NCBI RefSeq assembly: GCF_026230105.1
Contig: NC_079485.1
Span: 12,222,872 to 12,286,871 of the forward strand
DNA length: 64,000 nt
Origin: Diorhabda sublineata
Taxonomy: Eukaryota > Arthropoda > Insecta > Coleoptera > Chrysomelidae
Reading direction: 5' to 3'
In this document: positions 11,861 through 24,294 of the stretch, piece by piece
How positions within the stretch are numbered: the first letter of the stretch is position 1
Layout: each line of letters starts with the position of its first letter
Translations under genes and position numbers: made by a program
Notes under the pieces: model-generated
Told to the model about the DNA's origin: nothing
Database searches by the model: none
Seen by the model: the letters and a program-made list of their open reading frames with translations, nothing else

Positions 11861-14800
11861 TTATACGCAATCTTCTATGTATATATCATCCAATGTGATA
11901 AAAAAATATTATACTGGCTAAAGGCATTATTGAATCGTATATAAATGGTAGTTGCACCACCTTGTGTTTCTTTTTTTCCTATGTGCTTCCTCGTTGTATT
12001 GTCGGGCATCCTTATATTATTTTCGAAAGAACCTAACCACCTACTGAATAACACTACTCGATATTTTTTATTACTTCCTATCCATCTTATATGATGTTCT
12101 TTAAACCGATTTTAGATTTATAACAACCTCTCTTGCGGCAAAAATATTTACGTTTATAGGAAATCAAATGATAAAAATAAATATAAATAAAACAATTTTA
12201 ATTTAATTCCTTCTCTAGCTCATAATAGTATTGGTATTTGTACATTGAACAATTTAATTAGTACAAAACATTTTGACTATTGATGTCTGATTGCAATTGC
12301 AGTAAAATACAATAAATGTATATGCATTTCAGTTTATTTATTATCCAGGTAACAAATGCCTAATGTCGAAAGATAAAATTTAATGGGTTCGGCCCCGTAT
12401 AGATTTTTTCATTAATTTCTATCTATATTCTACACCGACCGAGTGTAAATGTTAAAATAGTAGATTAGGGTTAAAATTAAATTTATTATCTATTATCAGC
12501 GTAAAAATAATAGGCGAAAGGAGAGTATATTTTGAATATTTTACGTTCAGTGTCATAGATGTTTTATTCATAGAGCTTCTTTTTTAGTTTTTTCATTATT
12601 TTAGATCTATTTTTTATAATGTCACATACAGTATTGTTACTTATTTGCTTCTACGAAAATTTTAGATACAATACTACATTTTTTTATTGCTTAGAAAATA
12701 ATAGACATATTCCATCAGACCAGATATTGTAGCACTCGTGTGTAAGCTAGCTTAATAGCCTATGAATTATATTGCGATTGCTGTTAATGTAAAATTTCAA
12801 ATATTATGCTTTCTTAACATGCTTTTATTAGCCTCACCTGTGTGTGGGTGTGTGAGCTTTTGGATTAAGAGCAAGGGGCTTATTACTGTTATTATATTCT
12901 ACCACCTTAATTGCGTTCAAATCCCATTTACGCTGTATAAAAAATGTTTTTTCGGCAATTTTTTTAGAAATTATTACTGCAAATTTTCTCTTTACATCGA
13001 AACAAATTTTGCAACTGTCTGTCCTCTGTTGGAGATTTACAATACTTATAACTAAAACTTTAAAAAATCGAACTAGAAAGTATAAAATAAAAATAGAATA
13101 AAAAATCCAAAAAACCGCTTTTATAGCATATGAAACTAAAAAGTGAAAAATGTAGGAAATGTGTCTCGCTCGCCTCGAAAGTCTTTTGCAGCATTCTTAT
13201 CTTGAATGAAAATTTCTCTTCAACATCATTCAACAACTTATACGTGACTGTTTTAATCGCATGTATTGTATGTCTTCTTAAGTAAAAACGTCGTCAGTTT
13301 CTATACATTCTTTCGATTTATTTACCTTAGTAATGGGAGGATGCTAAATGTTTTGTTACCAAATCTTGTTTGCTGAGTATTTCAAGTTTGCTAGATGATG
13401 CTCACGGGTTGTGATATTTGAATCATTGATGATTAATATAGCAATTAAAATTCCATGATATAATATCTAATAATGCCTGACAAAACAATAACCTTTAGGG
13501 TATTGCTTGTGTTCTGTATCCAGAAAAAACCTTGAAGTATAAAAGTGCATACATTAACATACCAAGCATAAGCTAAACGGATAACAATGTTTTTAAACAC
13601 AATCATTATTTGTTCAGGAAAATACTACATGGACAACATGTCTAAATTATTTTTCTACTACTAATTTCCAATTTATAAGAACCTCCTGGCAAGCTCAGTA
13701 ATCCAGTGATAGGCTTTGTGTTCGACATTCATTAAAATGATTTATCAAACATACACAGGCAACCAGAAATATTTTCCATATTTGTATATAGATATTTTGA
13801 TGCTTTAGGATTTTTAACACAAAAGAGGTTGGCCAATATTTGCTCTCGTATATTCAAGTTCAACCATAAAGTTGCAAAATATCCTAAAAAATCGAAAATG
13901 CATCTAATATGTTAGCTATTTAGTGAAATAATTTCGAAAAACTGCAACTTTTCACGAAATCTTTTAATTGAAGGTTGAAGAGGGGGCCAATTTTAAATAC
14001 TTGGTATATTGAAGATGGAAAAGTTGAGATTGCTCTCTATTGTTAAAGGACAAAACCTGTATAAAAATTTTCATTAAAAAAATGACCAATTTAAAATACA
14101 AATCAATGTGACCGAGCGTTTTTTCGTGCCGATTTATTCTGTAACTTAAAACGTGTAAAAACCTGCTATATGTGCAATAACTGTCTTAAACCTCTCTATT
14201 TCAGAGATATTCAAACGTATATTAGTGACATTATCTCAATATAGACTCTTGCACTTGTTTGTAAACACAGAATTACATACAAAGTATCTACAGTGAATAG
14301 CGCGCCACTTCTTGTTGATTATAATTATTAGAGAAAGTAAATATTATATGTTATTCTATCAAAATTGAATGGTTCATTTTATAACAAAATTATGGGGAAT
14401 GCTATTAACCTTTATAAATGAATGTAATTTCCAAATCTTCGTAAGGACAAACGTTTTAGTGAAAAATCTGTAGGTACAATAATATTATTTGGGTCACTTG
14501 AATTTTTGTACATATAACCAAATTCACTGTGTGTAACAATTTCAAATATAAAAAATATATTTTTTCTTATTACAAGTCTTACTGAATGCGTATAGAAAGT
14601 CTATAAATATACAGCTGTGTCCTATAATGATTCTTATCTTCTGTGATGCAATGGATCTTTTATATTGTTTTTATTAATTACTTTTTCGTTGAACTGTTTA
14701 TATTTAATTCATGTACAATCGCTTATTCATCCTTATCACATGTTCATATAGATAAGATTGTTAATAAGATACAAGAATTTTATCTATTAATGTGTCTACA

Positions 14801-15849
14801 GGAACGTATTTATAATTTGTTCCAAGATATTTTGTTCGGATTCTAATAAACAACATGTACTTACCTTTAATAGTCGATGTATAAGTAGTCGGTGATCCCA
14901 TACAACCAATACAGAACGCCTTGAAATACTTGTGTAATTGTATCATTAAAATAATCTTATTATAACATCATTATCAATTTTTGATGTGAAATCTCCCTCC
15001 TCCTTCCCTTTTTTTGTGACTTGTAGTATTCTGCAATATTTAAAGCCAAAGTGTTTCGCACTTGGCAAAAAAGTGCATATGTATTCTTGTGCAAATTTGA
15101 TTATAAAGAATAATCACGGAACTTTAAAGTACCTATCAAGCCTTGAAAATTAATGCATTAATTAACAATAATCTACAAGATATCGTTCTGAATCAAAGCG
15201 ATGTAACTCTCGTATTGTTGAATATGTTGAAATTTGAAAAGAATATTCAAAGAAATTCTTACAAGTAAACCAAAAAAAGATAACTACCTTCGATTGTTTT
15301 GAAAAAAGATTAATTAACGATGAAACTAATATTCATTGTGGCCGTACAAGTGGAGAATTTTCTCACATATAGGGTTTAAATAGTGTAAAATCGATGAAAG
15401 ATATGCAGTAATGGGGACAAAACGTGCAAGAATGTGGCGACATTATTATTTCTATACATAAAAAAGTGAAAACCGTTCTATTATCTGTCTTGATGATACC
15501 TGATTGAAGGTTGGTTAGATTCCTTTAAAGAATGTTAGACAAAAGCACAATTCAAATGAGGAAACAAAATCGTATAATCTCAATAATTTGAGCTGAATCG
15601 GTTCAAATGCGTTGTTGTTTTTTATTAGCAAATGAAACCACCTGATGTAGTGGGAATTGAACATGCCTACCTATATGCAAATGTATTAAGAAACAAATCT
15701 TTGTAAATTGAATTTCATCAAAAACAATATAAACTTCGAATACTTACAGCGAATAAAATAATCACAATTTTACGATAACTTGGTTATTGAAACGTGCGCC
15801 GTAACAGTATAAATTGTATCGGTGTAATTGTAGTAAGCAATTTATTCAC
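11861..15849. other. No certain gene
   Basis: About 4 kb of AT-rich DNA with only short hydrophobic chance frames (for example 12762-13055). One minus-strand exon-like segment (14865-14920) with a strong donor is listed separately. No transposase or polymerase motif was seen. Confidence 0.45.
14865..14920 (-). other. Possible internal exon with a strong splice donor
   Basis: Minus strand: an AG following TGTGTAATT...TATTTCAAG is followed by 56 bases and then AAAG|GTAAGTACATG, a full-consensus donor. Two of the three frames are open (one reads AFCIGCMGSPTTYTSTIK), so the phase is not determined. The acceptor has a weak pyrimidine tract. No family is recognised. Confidence 0.15.
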
Positions 15850-16310
15850 TATGAATATCACCAACGGTTGACTTGACAAAAAATGTACTTGCGTCAATCC
15901 ATCATTAGAAGCATTTCTGGAAAGCTTCTTGTGGAATGGTTTTCATCTGTTACTTAGTGGCCTTTTCAATGCCAGGAACTATCTTAAAACGTTTTTCTTT
16001 TTGTACATCTTCTATTTTTGGAAAGAGCTACTAGTGCTGAAACTAGTGAGTAAAACAGATATGAACAAACAGAAGGATTTGCGAATCAAAAGCAACTTCT
16101 CTATGATATGATTGAGCAGGAATAAATTTTCCCATTTTTCGATGTCTCTGTCAATAGACGAAATTTCAAGTTTTTCACGAAGCTCTCGTACAGTCATCCG
16201 CTTGTTTAAACGTCCACCATTTGCACATTTTCATCTATTCGTGAACGTCCCAGCAGACTCATTTCCACTTTTCAATTACTCATACCACTTGTAAACAAAG
16301 GTATTACATT
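15850..16310 (-). pseudogene. Mariner transposase relic (family M1, copy 2), internally deleted
   Basis: Minus strand. The N-terminal DNA-binding half reads YKWYE-LKSGNESAG, then RMTVRELREKLEIS, the second helix-turn-helix of mariner transposases. After a short bridge it jumps to the C-terminal part: LFPKIEDVQKEKRF, then QMKTIPQEAFQKCF and WIDAS. The whole catalytic middle, including the first two Asp residues, is absent, so this is a deletion derivative of about 460 bp. Stops follow QKCF. The KTIP-x-x-x-FQKCF end matches the ends of copies at 5450 and 25565. Confidence 0.65.
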
Positions 16311-17624
16311 TTCGCCTAGCAATTCTTAATACATATTGAAGATCTACATTCCACCATAACAAATACGACCTCAGCGGCTACAGTAGCAAAGTTTCAAGCA
16401 AGAACGGATTCAAGCTTGCAATGTTCTATTCGCAACACACTGTGTTATGAGACATACTAGTTGAAACAGAAGTTAGTGATGGTACAAGAATTCCGTCAAA
16501 GGATTTTCTGTTCATACAAAAAAAAATTCTTTAGTACGTATTGGAATCTCCAAATAAGTAAAAAATATAATTCGTTTTGAGATTAAACCGTTAATATAAA
16601 AAAGTAAAAATTGAATCCCTTGAATAAAACAATACATTCAATTCTCCATACGATAGATATTTGATAAAATTAAAAAAAAGTATCTTTGCCCACGCTGCTG
16701 TTATACACGACGAACAATTTACAATAGATGAGGTAGTGCTATCTAACGGAAACATGTTAAAAATTCATGAATTTTCACAAACTTTAATACTCTTTTCCCA
16801 GCCAAAGAACCGAGAAAAATACTGTCAGCATCTATCAAATATTTTTTTACCGTTATGAAAAATGTGCCTTCGACGAAAACTGGTTTGTTCATTAACGTTT
16901 TATCCGTACGAGGTTATCGGCTAAATGTCAACGGATTTTTTTAACCTTTTAAATTTATTGTAGAAAATGTTCCATTATCTAACTTCTCGTATAAAGAAAG
17001 CTGATCATTGACATGATTTGTTCCTGTACGTATTTATAATTTTCGACTGAAAATTTTGTTACTACTGTAATCTACACCCCCACCAAGTCTGTAACTGTGA
17101 TCTAATATTATTTTCCCTAGTTTTTTTCAGTAAAACATTACATACATTTGTTTCTGGCGGCGTCTCGTCACTGCAAAAACAGTTGTCTATATTATTTTGT
17201 TAATTAGCTAGTTTGTTATTTTTTTTTTATTATTTTTTTCTCACAATTCTCACGCATTCGAAGACAACCTACAAATTCACTTTTACTCCTAACACAACAA
17301 TCTACTATTTCCAAATGCTTTTCAAATAACATTTTATTAAAGAAATTTACCACCGTTGTTTAGCGAAAAATTGTATTCTGAATAAAAAGGTGTGTGTATT
17401 ACAAAATCCAATTTTTTATTTATTTTCTATGAAATCCTATAAAATTTATTTTTAAAATAATTTAATGAGTATGTCAAGTAAATTAGAAACACGAAATACT
17501 ATACGGAATGGTGCAAGGAAAACTACAAAACAATAATCCGAGTGCTTTTTAGAATTTAACAGAAGTGAAAAAAAATTATTCTCTACATCCGAAAGATCAA
17601 CTGAAATTCTTCCCATTCATAAAA
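16311..17624. other. No recognisable gene
   Basis: AT-rich. The part nearest 16311-16450 may hold degraded N-terminal mariner sequence (a minus-strand RIEHC string), but the match is weak. A 65-codon plus-strand frame at 16661-16858 has no recognised motif. Confidence 0.4.
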
Positions 17625-18165
17625 TGGGTGCCTTTATCATAGCAGTTAGACATTCTCCTTCATTATAGAATTCTGCCGCTTGCGATCTTAGCCACCTAGT
17701 TATCTGCAGCTCCTTGCCGTTGTCAAAGTGCTGATCTAACACCTTTTTTCAAAAGTGCTAGATCAGGTCTAGGACGTAGATAAGGGAAACCTCCCATTTT
17801 AATAAATTAAGTATTTCTTGAGTGCAGTTGTTGTGGAGAAGTCGTCATGCAAAAACTCCATCTTTTCTCGGCCACTATTTTATTTGCTTTACTGAAGTTG
17901 CACAAAGTTGGACAATACTAATCACAGTTTATTGTGATATCAAGTAACAATCGTCATATTTTTCCTTGGTGACAAGGTTTGGTAACATTTTCTTTGTTTT
18001 TTGAAGGAAATTGTGTGCTCCCTCTTCATTAAAAGTAATTTTGTTTCGCATATGTAGTTCCTCAACCATGCCTCGTCATCATTTACGATTCGATCCAGGT
18101 TAGAATCACCATGTTTGTTGTAGACCGGGTCATATGTACATCCAGATGTTTTCTATTTCTGTTTG
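17625..18165 (-). pseudogene. Mariner transposase relic (second family)
   Basis: Minus-strand pieces in order: NLDRIVNDDEAWLRNY, corresponding to the catalytic L-x-R-I-V-T-x-D-E-x-W-V block with the first Asp; MEFLHDDFSTT, corresponding to the L-H-D-N-A-R-P-H block; NCTQEILNLLKWEV; then LDQHFDNGKELQ and TRWLRSQAAEFYNEGE near the C-terminus. The last two strings fit mariner ends of the W-L-R-S-Q-x-x-E-F-Y-x-x-G-I type. The H-P-P-Y-S-P-D-L block with the third Asp is missing between KWEV and LDQHF. Stops and frame changes are frequent. The C-terminal string differs from family M1. Confidence 0.65.
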
Positions 18166-19284
18166 AAATATCCCCTCATCATGGCTCTTCCCAACATATG
18201 CTTTTCGTTGAAGAGTTAGCATTGTTATTGAAGAATGACGAATTTAAAAATAGTTTACTGATAGAAATTAAAGTGCGACTTTAGGAATCTACATTTTAAA
18301 ATTATAAAATTTATAGAAGAAAACAGTTAATGAATTGTAACGTGTTTTTGAATACGTAATCCTTTTCACCAAGAATTGAACTTTTCGTTTAAAATATTTT
18401 TCCATCACTATATTTTATACTTCTGTTACGTTGGTATATCATTTCTTAGTTTTATATTAATTTTATATCTAATATATTTCTTGCTAATATGTGTAAGCTA
18501 TTTGCTTACCATTCCATGCCATACTATTTCACTTTTTGGCTATAATATTGAAATAATTTAAATGCTACCCCATAGACTTCTATTTTAATATAAAAGTTTT
18601 TTTTTGCATTTATTGATGTCTTGTACTTTTAAATAATGATAAAATTCATAAGGAGTGGCTGAACTTTATAAAACTAATAATTAATGTTTGTTCGGGTCAA
18701 ATTAATTATTTTAGAATGAGAAATATTAGATGAAAGTTTTTATAATCCATTATGGACTGACAAAAAAGTTAACGTCGATTGTTAGTGGATTCATTTCTCT
18801 TTTCTGTTCATGTTGTAAGAACTAAAGTCGGTCGTTGAAGTACACGAAACAATTAACACATTTCCTAAAAATGTCTTTATTATAAATTATAATGTAGATT
18901 TTAGTAAATATACCAAATTAACAGCATTTCTTGAACGAAAATCGGTTGGGTACAAATCTAAAACATCTAATTCTCAAGAGAGGAGATAAACTATTTTTAT
19001 TGAATTCTCCAGACGACAAATATTCAATGTTTAAGGTAAAAGTTTTAAATCTTTAATTAGTTTTTTGCTACTTAATTCGTAGCTTACATACATACTGCGA
19101 ATAGCTGGAGGTTGTCACAAGAGACGAGTTGTATAAAACAAAAAGTGATGACATTGAAAATAAGGGAGGCTTATTTGAGAAACAAGTTCAAACAAAAAAT
19201 TCAATACATTTATATCAAAAATATGCTAACCTGAGACCAATACCGTAACCAGCAATCACATCATATATAGAAATGGAAAATGTA
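18166..19284. other. No recognisable gene
   Basis: AT-rich non-coding sequence with a hydrophobic chance frame at 18376-18561. No motif seen. Confidence 0.5.
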
Positions 19285-19456
19285 CACGAGTTGTTGGTAT
19301 TAATACTTTCCAAAATTCCATCGGGAATTGCGCAATATTTGAGCGTACTGCATCCAGAAGAATATACAGGTCATACGTTTCGACGTACGACGTTTCGGCA
19401 TCGCTTCTAGTTGATTCGGGTGGAGACATTCGTCAATTAAAACAACATGGAGAATA
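19285..19456 (+). pseudogene. Tyrosine-recombinase C-terminal fragment
   Basis: Across two frameshifts the plus strand reads RVVGINTF, then KIPSGIAQYLSVLHPEEYTG, then HTFRRTT, then SLLVDSGGDIRQLKQHG and a stop. This resembles the end of the catalytic domain of tyrosine recombinases found in insect TE-like proteins: H-x-x-R with His at 19372 and Arg at 19381, then L-L-x-D-x-G-x-D-I-x-x-L-K-x-H-G. The Trp and the catalytic Tyr that should follow are not present, because a mariner relic begins about 30 bp later. It is a dead scrap of a Crypton- or DIRS-like or related recombinase; which one cannot be told from this length. Confidence 0.55.
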
Positions 19457-19488
19457 AATTGTGCTTTACGAATTTTCTACATTATATT

Positions 19489-20240
19489 AGAATGAAGAGA
19501 TCGGGAAGGCCAGTTTCTGTGTCATTCCCCGAAAATATCGATGCAGTTCATGACATGACTTTATCAGACCGTCAATTTGGCTAAAACGAATATCTGAAGC
19601 ACTGAATATTTCATACGAACTCGTTCATCATATAGTTCACGTCAATTTGGACATGAGAAAAATTGCTGCAAAATGGATCTCCAATGTTTGAATGTTGACC
19701 AAAAGCCTGCAAGGCTAGAAGCATAGTGTTCGATCTGTGCTCGATTTGAAAACTTCTTAAACCGAATTGTTACTATGGATGAGACTTGGGTACATTTTTA
19801 CGATCCAGAAACAAAGCAACAATCGATGGAATGGTGACACTCGGGTTCTCCAAGACCTAAGAAGTTTCGTATCCAAAAATTGCTGGAAAAGTTCTTTCTT
19901 CAGTTTTTTGATTTTTTGGGTAAGGGTAGAACAATAACTGGAGATTAAAGAGAAAAAACGCGGAAAGCTATTCAAAGGTGTTTTGTTTTTGCAGGACAAG
20001 GCGCCTGCACACAAATCTCATGTTGCCATGCAAAAAATTCGTGATTCCGTCCGACTATCATCTCTTTCCTCAACTGAAAAAAATTTCAAAAGGTCGTAAA
20101 TTTTCTTCCAACGAGGAGGTAATAAAAGCTGTGGAGGTCTGATTTGCAGAGCAAGAAACATTTTTTCTGAAAGGTCTAGAGACGTTGCAGGTCGCTGTAA
20201 TAAATGTATCCAATTAAGAGGAGAATATGTTGTCATAAAA
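19489..20240 (+). pseudogene. Mariner transposase relic (third family)
   Basis: The frame begins RSGRPVSVSFPENIDAVHDM, continues with ISYELVHHIVH and LDMRKIAAKW, then LNRIVTMDETWVHFYDPETK (in a shifted frame), EKKRGKLFKGVLFLQDKAPA and HKSHVAMQKIRDS, and ends KCIQLRGEYVV. These correspond to the second helix-turn-helix, the first catalytic Asp (MDETW), the second (LQDKAPAH) and the terminal K-C-I-x-L-x-G-E-Y-V of mariner transposases. The H-P-P-Y-S-P-D-L part after IRDS is collapsed. Several stops and frameshifts are present, and the N-terminal 60 or so residues are absent. Long minus-strand frames here are mirror images of this coding. Confidence 0.8.
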
Positions 20241-20275
20241 TATTTTGACATTGAAATTTTGTTTGGTTCTATAGT

Positions 20276-20305
20276 AGGCTAAGAATTTTTCAATATATCC
20301 TCGTG
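20276..20305. repeat. Probable right terminal repeat of the mariner relic
   Basis: About 40 bp after the transposase end the sequence TAGGCTAAGAATTTTTCAAT...CCTCGTG has the shape of a mariner end. Read inversely it starts CACGAGG. No inverted partner is visible on the left, which agrees with 5' truncation. Confidence 0.35.
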
Positions 20306-20889
20306 AGTCGCCATCTAGTTGAATGCTATTAAAAAAAATTGAGTTAATCGTAAACAAAATTTTGCAATTCACTTTATAACTTAGACATCGTAAGAAAATG
20401 TATTTGTTACCATTAAAATACTACATTTGATTGATTTTTAAAACGAAAATGTCATACATTTCTATAGTTATATTTGATGATGATGAAACTTTGCATTCCG
20501 TTTTCTTGTTATTTGTGTTATCTTTCAATCACATATCTATTTTAGTTGTCACTGTTCGATTTCTGTCGGTTTTCCCGCGCGAATCTATCGTATGTTGCCA
20601 TGGCAACTGAGGGTTTCTCATTGGTCGATAACGATTATACCAGAATATTAGTTTTATCGTTGGTCGGCTTAAAGACTACATTTACATTTTACATTCACAT
20701 TCGAATGTTTTCTTTTGGAATTATATTGGAATTTTAACACGAACAAAAACGCTGTAAGTTTTATTTTGATAAAAAAAATGGTTCATAATCAGTGCAATGT
20801 TCAGAATGCATTGAAAAGTGCAAATAATATTTGCGAAAAAACAATTGAACAATTGAGTGAGAAAATAAGAAAAATAGAATAAGAAGAAT
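20306..20889. other. No recognisable gene
   Basis: Intergenic sequence. A frame at 20546-20737 contains a short GC-richer patch (CCCGCGCGAATC) but no motif. Confidence 0.4.
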
Positions 20890-21235
20890 AAAATTCCATT
20901 TTATGTCCAGACAGGAACAAATCCTGTGCCTTCTTTGTGAAAACTGCAGTCTGGGTCTTTGCTGCATTAAACTCAATCAGATTGCTTCCACTCCAATCCA
21001 GAATGTTTTTGAGATCGGTATTGATGTTGGTGATCTGTTGCTGCCTACAGATTTACGACGACACCAGTGTGCTATCGTCGGCAAAGCTGTAGATCGGGTT
21101 TGCAGTTTTGTCGAGTTGATCGTTGATATAGTTCCGTCAATTGCAAGCTGGGTGGATCGTTCTTTGAGAAATCTACTAAGCCAGTCGATGCGTGAGGACG
21201 ACAAACCGTACGATCTAGTTTCTTTAAACTAAATT
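20890..21235 (-). pseudogene. LINE reverse-transcriptase fragment with internal deletion
   Basis: The minus strand reads RSYGLSSSRIDWLSRFLKER and LAIDGTIS, matching the L-x-x-Y-G-x-S-x-x-L-x-x-W-L-x-x-F-L-x-x-R region of Jockey/CR1-type reverse transcriptases. After a deletion and frame change it reads INDQLDKTANPIYSFADDST (catalytic box F-A-D-D at about 21071-21088), then NINTDLKNILDWSGSNLIEF and NAAKTQTAVFTKK. The G-x-P-Q-G-S-x-L-S-P box that belongs between the two halves is missing. A stop follows the FADD block. It is a dead fragment of a non-LTR retrotransposon; neither end is recognisable. Confidence 0.75.
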
Positions 21236-24200
21236 TTTTATTAAACAAAGCTGTAATTCAGTTTTTTTAACAATTATCGTACGATTACAAAGCCCTTAAA
21301 CTCCTCGCATGTAGTAACCAGTTAATAAAAAAACTTACTCCCGTCGACATAGATCAATATGGTTTTAACATTTGGAAAGTGGTTTTCTTCAGTTACTTGA
21401 TCTAATACTGTAGTTACTTTTAACCCTAGCAGTATCAGATAATCAGTGCTCATTTTTTGTATTAAACGAAATTTTCAATATAACTGATTCCAATTACAAG
21501 CCCACAAATCCAAGTTCAAACGGGAATTGAAAGACCTAATATAAAATCCAGTCTTTTGAGGTAAGATCAGTCAAATTATATTTCGATGAACAAAGGTTTT
21601 TTCAATGGCAAAGAAAAAAAATGTGCCATTGCTAGAATTTGGGGAGAAAACTTGTATGGTGTTGTTGAACATTTGAACTCAAAAATTTGGATGCTGCTAT
21701 ATCCTGATCGTTATCCTATCGCAGGTACTAGAATAGAAGCAAATGAAATGAAATGAAAATATTACAAGCGACAAAACGAATACGGATTGCAGACACGTCA
21801 AGAGAATTATAAGTGTTGAGGATCATTAGATGGATAAGGACAAGGTTCTGTCAAGGAAGAGCCGCTTAGAACGATAGAATGAGGATCGGATGGGTCAAGA
21901 ATAAAAAACCCGTGACAACGGGCTCATTTGGTTATTCTCCAAAACGTTGATATATTAGTTGGACATCAGAGTCCTTCAACCCCTGATTGGTACAGGAAAA
22001 ACCAACACAATTTATTGAACCTAGGCAAGATTTGTTGTATCGCAGAGAAGCTCGAGCGACTTTGTAGATTCTCGTTTTGTATATAATTTTGTGTATATTG
22101 TTTTGTTTGATATTTATGTATATAAAGTAAGTTTGAGTATCAACTTTTAATCTTGTGCTACTCCTTTCAGTCATTAAATTATCCAACACTATATCAAACT
22201 TCTCAAGATCAATGCTTTGCTATTATTGCTTTGAAACTAAAATTGCAGTTCCCGAACATATGGATTCTTCTCGACTATAAGTAAACTACCTAGAAAATAA
22301 CTAATCTCAAGCTTTTAATTGTGTAAACAGCTTGTGAGAGTATGATAGAAAGAGCAACATTAGATTGAAGTTTACAAAAAACTTCCAATTATAGCACTCT
22401 GTAATTAAATTAATACAATAAAAGTTATCCAAAGAAATATATCAACTTACCTAAACCGTTTTTGATTTTCAATCAATCTAAACTCCTTTTATGTAGCGAA
22501 TCGAATCAATTTTATACATTATATATGTTTTACTCAAGGTTTTAATATATTCATTTTGTCCTCCAGCGTACCGTTATCTATGCGGTAGATCCTGAAAATA
22601 CATAGTTCTCTCTTGTAGCTACAAAATGCATAATTTTATCTAGCACCATATTTGGTTTTATCACTTGGAAAATATAAATATATTGAACAAAAAAGATTTA
22701 CAGACTTCTACAATGAATAAACAGATATTCTGTACTTTTGTTAGTCAAGTAATAAATAATAATTCTTTGTTTAATCGAAAGTCATAGTTCACACACACGC
22801 GATATTGCAAATCTTCGTATTGAAGTTGTCAGCCCAAATACACTTTATCTGTCATTGCTTCTTTTTTCCAAGTTTGCAGTTAAATGTGTGCTGCTTACTT
22901 AATACATACTAATCAACATACTCCCACATTTTTGAAAGTGTATGACATATTATATTGTATGATGAGTATTAGAAAACAGTACCCGGCATTATGAATTCTC
23001 CAATGCGCTCTTCCAATCCGGGAGTAACCTTACTTGTAAACAAAGGATATGCATAAATAAATGTGATTTCGAAAACGATTAAGCGTTTTTTGCATTAATA
23101 AATCTGTGTGTAAGTTGAAATTGCTAGGGGTTAAATTTAATATACTTAATTCATGGAATTACAATCTAACAATTGAAGTGTTTGTCTTTTTTTAAGATTA
23201 GTACCTTAGTACTAATACTGATATTCTGATTTTATGGCGAAATTTATGACATATTTTTAGCTTATATTCCATGTACAAAAAGTAGATTATACAGTAATAG
23301 ACAAAATTAGAAGCGGTAGCGAGTTATCATAGTTGATTGTACATTACCTCTTATTACCTGAAGATAAAAATATAAAACTAAAATATAAGGAGAGAGAAAT
23401 TTATAGTGAAATGAATATTTATGACATTTTAAATTGCATGTGCGCTTATTAAATTTCGTCTGTTACAAAAGCATTCTTCTTATCAATTTCCAAGTATTCT
23501 CAAAATGTTCAAAACAAGGAGCAGTTTTATATATGAAGATAAGCATCGCGACTTTTTATTAAACCACAGCAGGTATAATTGACTCTTAATATGACAAATA
23601 GATTTGTTTATAGTCAATAAACTGAAAGTGTGATACGTTTAATGAGAATTGAGGCTTTTTAGGCAGAGTCAACTCTCTCTAAGTGTACAATATTGTACGC
23701 TTTACTGGTCGAAGGGTTTTTTGAGTAAATCCGACAGATAACGATAATAGTGATATTCGTAGCTCGTTATCGCATACGCATTTTTTACAAATACTGCGGT
23801 ACCCAAACGGTTTGGTTTGAAATTTATTGATTAATCATAGCTTTTAATAAGTTATACAATTAGTGTAATAACATTGTTAATAAATATTATTCTTTTATTA
23901 TTAGGTTGAAACATATAATTACGGTTCATATGCATTTCTACATCGATCCAATTTTCTCTCCCTTTCACTGTCTCTGTCAACTGTCAACAGTAAATATTAA
24001 TGAAAACATCTCAGTTACATTTCGCCTGGCATAAACTTTTTATATTATTTTATTGGGATGCGCAATTCTTAGAAAAAATTTATTCAAAAGATATGTCCCA
24101 TAATTCTAATTCCCTTAGTTTTCTTTTCTTTCAAATGAGAATTTCTTCCCTTTTGCGTTTACTAATAGCGCTGACGCGTTCGACAGTAACTACTACAGTT

Positions 24201-24294
24201 GTTCAACGCACAGTTAAAGTTTGAGCTCTTCCGCTGTTATAATTCGTGCTACAGAAATTCCATAAGTGGAGTGTGTAGATTGCGTGCCAGTAAA
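21236..24294. other. No certain gene; unassigned GC-richer patch
   Basis: Mostly AT-rich. A patch at about 21780-22060 is GC-richer. Translated on the plus strand it gives TSREL-VLRIIRWIRTRF and EPRQDLLYRREARATL between stops, vaguely like the tail of a LINE ORF2, but I cannot support a call. The rest shows no motif. Confidence 0.35.

Noticed and set aside
12762..13055. 97-codon hydrophobic frame
   Set aside because: Phe/Leu/Cys-rich translation of AT-rich DNA with no motif, splice signals or start context.
19757..20251. Two long minus-strand frames
   Set aside because: They are antisense to the plus-strand mariner relic, whose catalytic motifs explain the sequence.
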